Origin: an uncultured Clostridia bacterium
GTDB lineage: Bacteria > Bacillota > Clostridia > Christensenellales > Aristaeellaceae
Direction of reading: 5' to 3'
DNA: 15,878 bases
Assembly: GCA_934621485.1 (NCBI GenBank)
Contig: CAKTUS010000058.1
Coordinates: 1 to 15,878 of the forward strand
This document shows, piece by piece, positions 14,014 through 15,878 of the stretch. Each line of letters begins with the position of its first letter. The stretch's first letter is position 1. Below the pieces are notes generated by a model. That model was not told the DNA's origin. It ran no database searches and saw nothing but the letters and a program-made list of their open reading frames with translations. The position numbers and the translations under genes are program-made.

Positions 14014-14468
14014 ATCGCTTCTTCCGCAAAGCGTTCCAACTGCACGCCGGCTTCCTTAAAGATTTCCAGCGAAAACTGGTCCGGATAGCCCTGCTGATAC
14101 ACCACCCGGCGAATTCCCACATTCACAATCATCTTGGCGCATACCGAGCAGGGCTGATGGGTGCAGTACAGGGTAGCGCCCTCAATGGAAATGCCCAGCT
14201 TGGCCGCCTGCAAAATGGCGTTTTGCTCGGCATGAATGGCATAGCACACCTCTGCCCGAGTGCCGGATTCAATGTTGAGCTTGCGGCGCATGCACTCGCC
14301 GCGTTCCTTACAGGTTTTCAGTCCGGCCGGCGCGCCGTTGTAGCCGGTGGTCATAATGCGTTTATCCTTCACGATCACCGCGCCGATGCTGCGCCCTTCC
14401 ACATAGCAGCTGGTCCATTCCGAAATCAAATAGGCCATTTTCATGAACCGAAAATCCCATTTGTCCAT
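14010..14468 (-). CDS. dCMP deaminase family protein (ComEB-like)
   Basis: A 152-residue zinc-dependent deaminase. The catalytic motif HAE (H79, E81) and PCSVC (C107, C110) supply the zinc ligands and the proton shuttle. TGYNGAPAG (41-49), and the inserted loop with C53 and C59 before HAE, are typical of deoxycytidylate deaminase, which converts dCMP to dUMP for dTTP synthesis. The ATG at 14468 follows GAGGAGG; the frame's upstream extension to 14549 would cross the promoter. A sigma-A promoter lies at 14524-14496. The gene is convergent with DUF6062 and divergent from DUF3048. Confidence 0.93.
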   Translation of the reverse strand: MDKWDFRFMKMAYLISEWTSCYVEGRSIGAVIVKDKRIMTTGYNGAPAGLKTCKERGECMRRKLNIESGTRAEVCYAIHAEQNAILQAAKLGISIEGATLYCTHQPCSVCAKMIVNVGIRRVVYQQGYPDQFSLEIFKEAGVQLERFAEEAI

Positions 14469-14495
14469 CTTTCCCGCCTCCTCGCTTTTCCTTCT

Positions 14496-14524
14496 ATTAT
14501 ACCGGCCGAAAAGCGCTCTGGCAA
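14496..14524 (-). promoter_or_regulatory. Sigma-A promoter for dCMP deaminase
   Basis: On the minus strand TTGCCA (14524-14519, 5/6) is followed after 17 nt by a perfect TATAAT (14501-14496). The predicted start point leaves a short leader containing the GAGGAGG site. Confidence 0.85.
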
Positions 14525-14580
14525 TGGATATCCCTTGTCTTTTTTTCAAAATCTCTTACAATTGTGAAGGCTGGATGACA

Positions 14581-14609
14581 TTGACAGTGCTTTTTAACGA
14601 GTATATAAT
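14581..14609 (+). promoter_or_regulatory. Perfect consensus sigma-A promoter for the DUF3048 gene
   Basis: TTGACA (14581-14586), 17 nt, TATAAT (14604-14609): both hexamers and the spacing are exact consensus. The leader is about 55 nt. This predicts strong, largely constitutive expression. Confidence 0.92.
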
Positions 14610-14669
14610 GGAATATAAGTGTTGCGCGAAATGCAACGCCGAACCAAGTTACACGAGGAGGTCAAACCT

Positions 14670-15878
14670 GTGAAGAAGACCCTGTCCATCCTGCTGGTGT
14701 TGCTGCTGGTGCTTGCTTCCGTACCGGCCATGGCCGCAAAGAACGACGCCAACTACAGCCTGAACGTTGAAGGCGGCACCGTGCTTCAGGATACGCCTGA
14801 CCGTAACATTACGCCCGCCGCCGGCGCGCTGGAAACCAATCCTGTCATCGACGGCGAAAGCACCACCACGGGTATGCCTTTGGATACCAACGCTCTGTAT
14901 CTGCCCATGCTGGTGCAGATTTCCAACCCTGAAGGCAGCAAAAAGGCCGACGGAAAAACCGTGAAGGCCGCCGGTATCGGCGAGCGCGCTCCCTGGGGCG
15001 GCCAGTATGCGGATATTGTGTACGAAGGCATTTTGTACCGTTCCGGCGAAACCCGTATCACCTTCCTGCTCAGCGACAGCTTTGTGGAAGGTCAGCCCAC
15101 CAGCGTAGGCCCCGTTCGTTCCGCCCGTATCGGCCACGTGCTGCTGCGCGAAGAGTGGCAGGGCGGCATTGTGTACGCTGGCGGCCCCCGTGCTGAAGAA
15201 AACAACATTGCGCAGATGTTTGCCGAGCTTGGCGCCAGCGAGAAGGGCGTTACCTTCAACCTGCTGGACGGCAAATATCAGGAGTATAAAAACCGGGTAA
15301 AGGGCGTAAAGGCTCCCGACAACTACAATGTGGACGCTGCCGGCATCCGCACTCTGGTGCCTGCAACCAACAACGCTCAGCCCCATCCCTATCTGTTCTC
15401 CGACGCCAGCCCCTATGTGTCCGAGCAGTATGCGCAAGCCTACCAGATCAACCTGGACTGGGGTCACAAGAAGTACATTTCTTCTTTCGTGTATGACCCA
15501 AATGAAAACCTGTATTACCGCTATATGGACAGCACCGACAAAAAAGGCAACATCGTTGCGATGGCTCCCTATACCACCTTTGCCAGTGCGGAAGACCGCA
15601 GCGCGGACAACTCCGAGCAGCTTTCCTTCAGCAATGTCATCATTCAGCGCGTGCCTTATGAGTATACCAACAACTCCAAAATCATGCCTGTAATGCAGAG
15701 CGTTGGCAAGGGCAATGCGGACATCTTCATCGGCGGCCGCTACATTCCCGGCTACTGGGTCCGCGAGTCCACCGATTCCCCCACCGTGTTCCTGGATGAC
15801 CAGGGGAATGAGATTGTTCTTACCCGCGGCAAAACCTTTATTGCCAATCTGCCGCCTACCGCTCGCCTGGTGTACACC
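14670..15878 (+). CDS. Secreted DUF3048 domain protein, 3' end outside the window
   Basis: Starts at GTG 14670, seven bases after AGGAGGT (14656-14662), and stays open for 403 codons to the window edge. A signal peptide (1-22, cleavage after AMA) has no lipobox Cys, unlike B. subtilis YerB, a lipoprotein of this family. The family pattern is clear: GIGERAPWGGQYADIVYEGILYRSGETR in the first half, then GPVRSAR, then an aromatic-rich second domain with GYW and RGKTFIANLPP just before the edge. The function of DUF3048 is unknown; an extracytoplasmic role is implied. Only a few dozen residues are probably missing. It has its own consensus promoter and diverges from dCMP deaminase. Confidence 0.88.
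   Translation, partial: MKKTLSILLVLLLVLASVPAMAAKNDANYSLNVEGGTVLQDTPDRNITPAAGALETNPVIDGESTTTGMPLDTNALYLPMLVQISNPEGSKKADGKTVKAAGIGERAPWGGQYADIVYEGILYRSGETRITFLLSDSFVEGQPTSVGPVRSARIGHVLLREEWQGGIVYAGGPRAEENNIAQMFAELGASEKGVTFNLLDGKYQEYKNRVKGVKAPDNYNVDAAGIRTLVPATNNAQPHPYLFSDASPYVSEQYAQAYQINLDWGHKKYISSFVYDPNENLYYRYMDSTDKKGNIVAMAPYTTFASAEDRSADNSEQLSFSNVIIQRVPYEYTNNSKIMPVMQSVGKGNADIFIGGRYIPGYWVRESTDSPTVFLDDQGNEIVLTRGKTFIANLPPTARLVYT

Overview
The window looks like chromosomal DNA from an endospore-forming Firmicute of the class Clostridia, probably a gut lineage. The grounds are a full-length SpoIIE phosphatase, a protein with a Spo0A DNA-binding domain, several Clostridia-typical unknown families (TSCPD, DUF6062, DUF378, DUF3048), strong AGGAGG ribosome binding sites, and sigma-A promoters close to consensus in fairly GC-rich DNA. 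No tRNA, rRNA, CRISPR array, transposase or phage gene was seen.

Layout. 1-347 is non-coding and repeat-rich. 348-2120 (minus) is recQ. It diverges from a plus-strand cluster: a PHP phosphoesterase (2306-3181), a secreted protein made of two barnase domains (3205-4020) and a barstar inhibitor (4037-4315). 4316-4885 is non-coding, with repeats and a likely terminator for the gene that follows. 4886-7237 (minus) is spoIIE. It diverges from a Spo0A-like regulator (7421-8194) whose receiver domain has lost its phosphorylation site. The 183-bp gap between them holds a perfect Spo0A box and a spoIIE promoter candidate with 21-bp spacing. A small DUF378 membrane protein (8119-8322, minus) overlaps the 3' end of the Spo0A-like gene. 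It follows a very cysteine-rich beta-propeller-like protein (8396-9259, minus).

9402-12370 is a plus-strand operon of four genes: a TSCPD four-cysteine protein, a DEAD-box RNA helicase with a TTG start, a CofE-like ligase and an alpha/beta hydrolase. It ends in an intrinsic terminator. 12413-13272 is about 860 bp of non-coding DNA packed with hairpins, direct repeats and a long inverted repeat, and it includes a plausible structured RNA. DUF6062 (13273-14013, plus) and dCMP deaminase (14010-14468, minus) converge with a 4-nt overlap. A secreted DUF3048 protein (14670 to the right edge, plus) starts from a perfect consensus promoter and is cut off by the window.

Main points of interest: (1) a tandem barnase in which the two copies have lost different active-site residues, paired with a single barstar; (2) a phosphorylation-blind Spo0A paralogue facing spoIIE across Spo0A-type sites; (3) the hairpin-rich non-coding block at 12.4-13.3 kb; (4) a dispersed repeat family found only in the intergenic regions.
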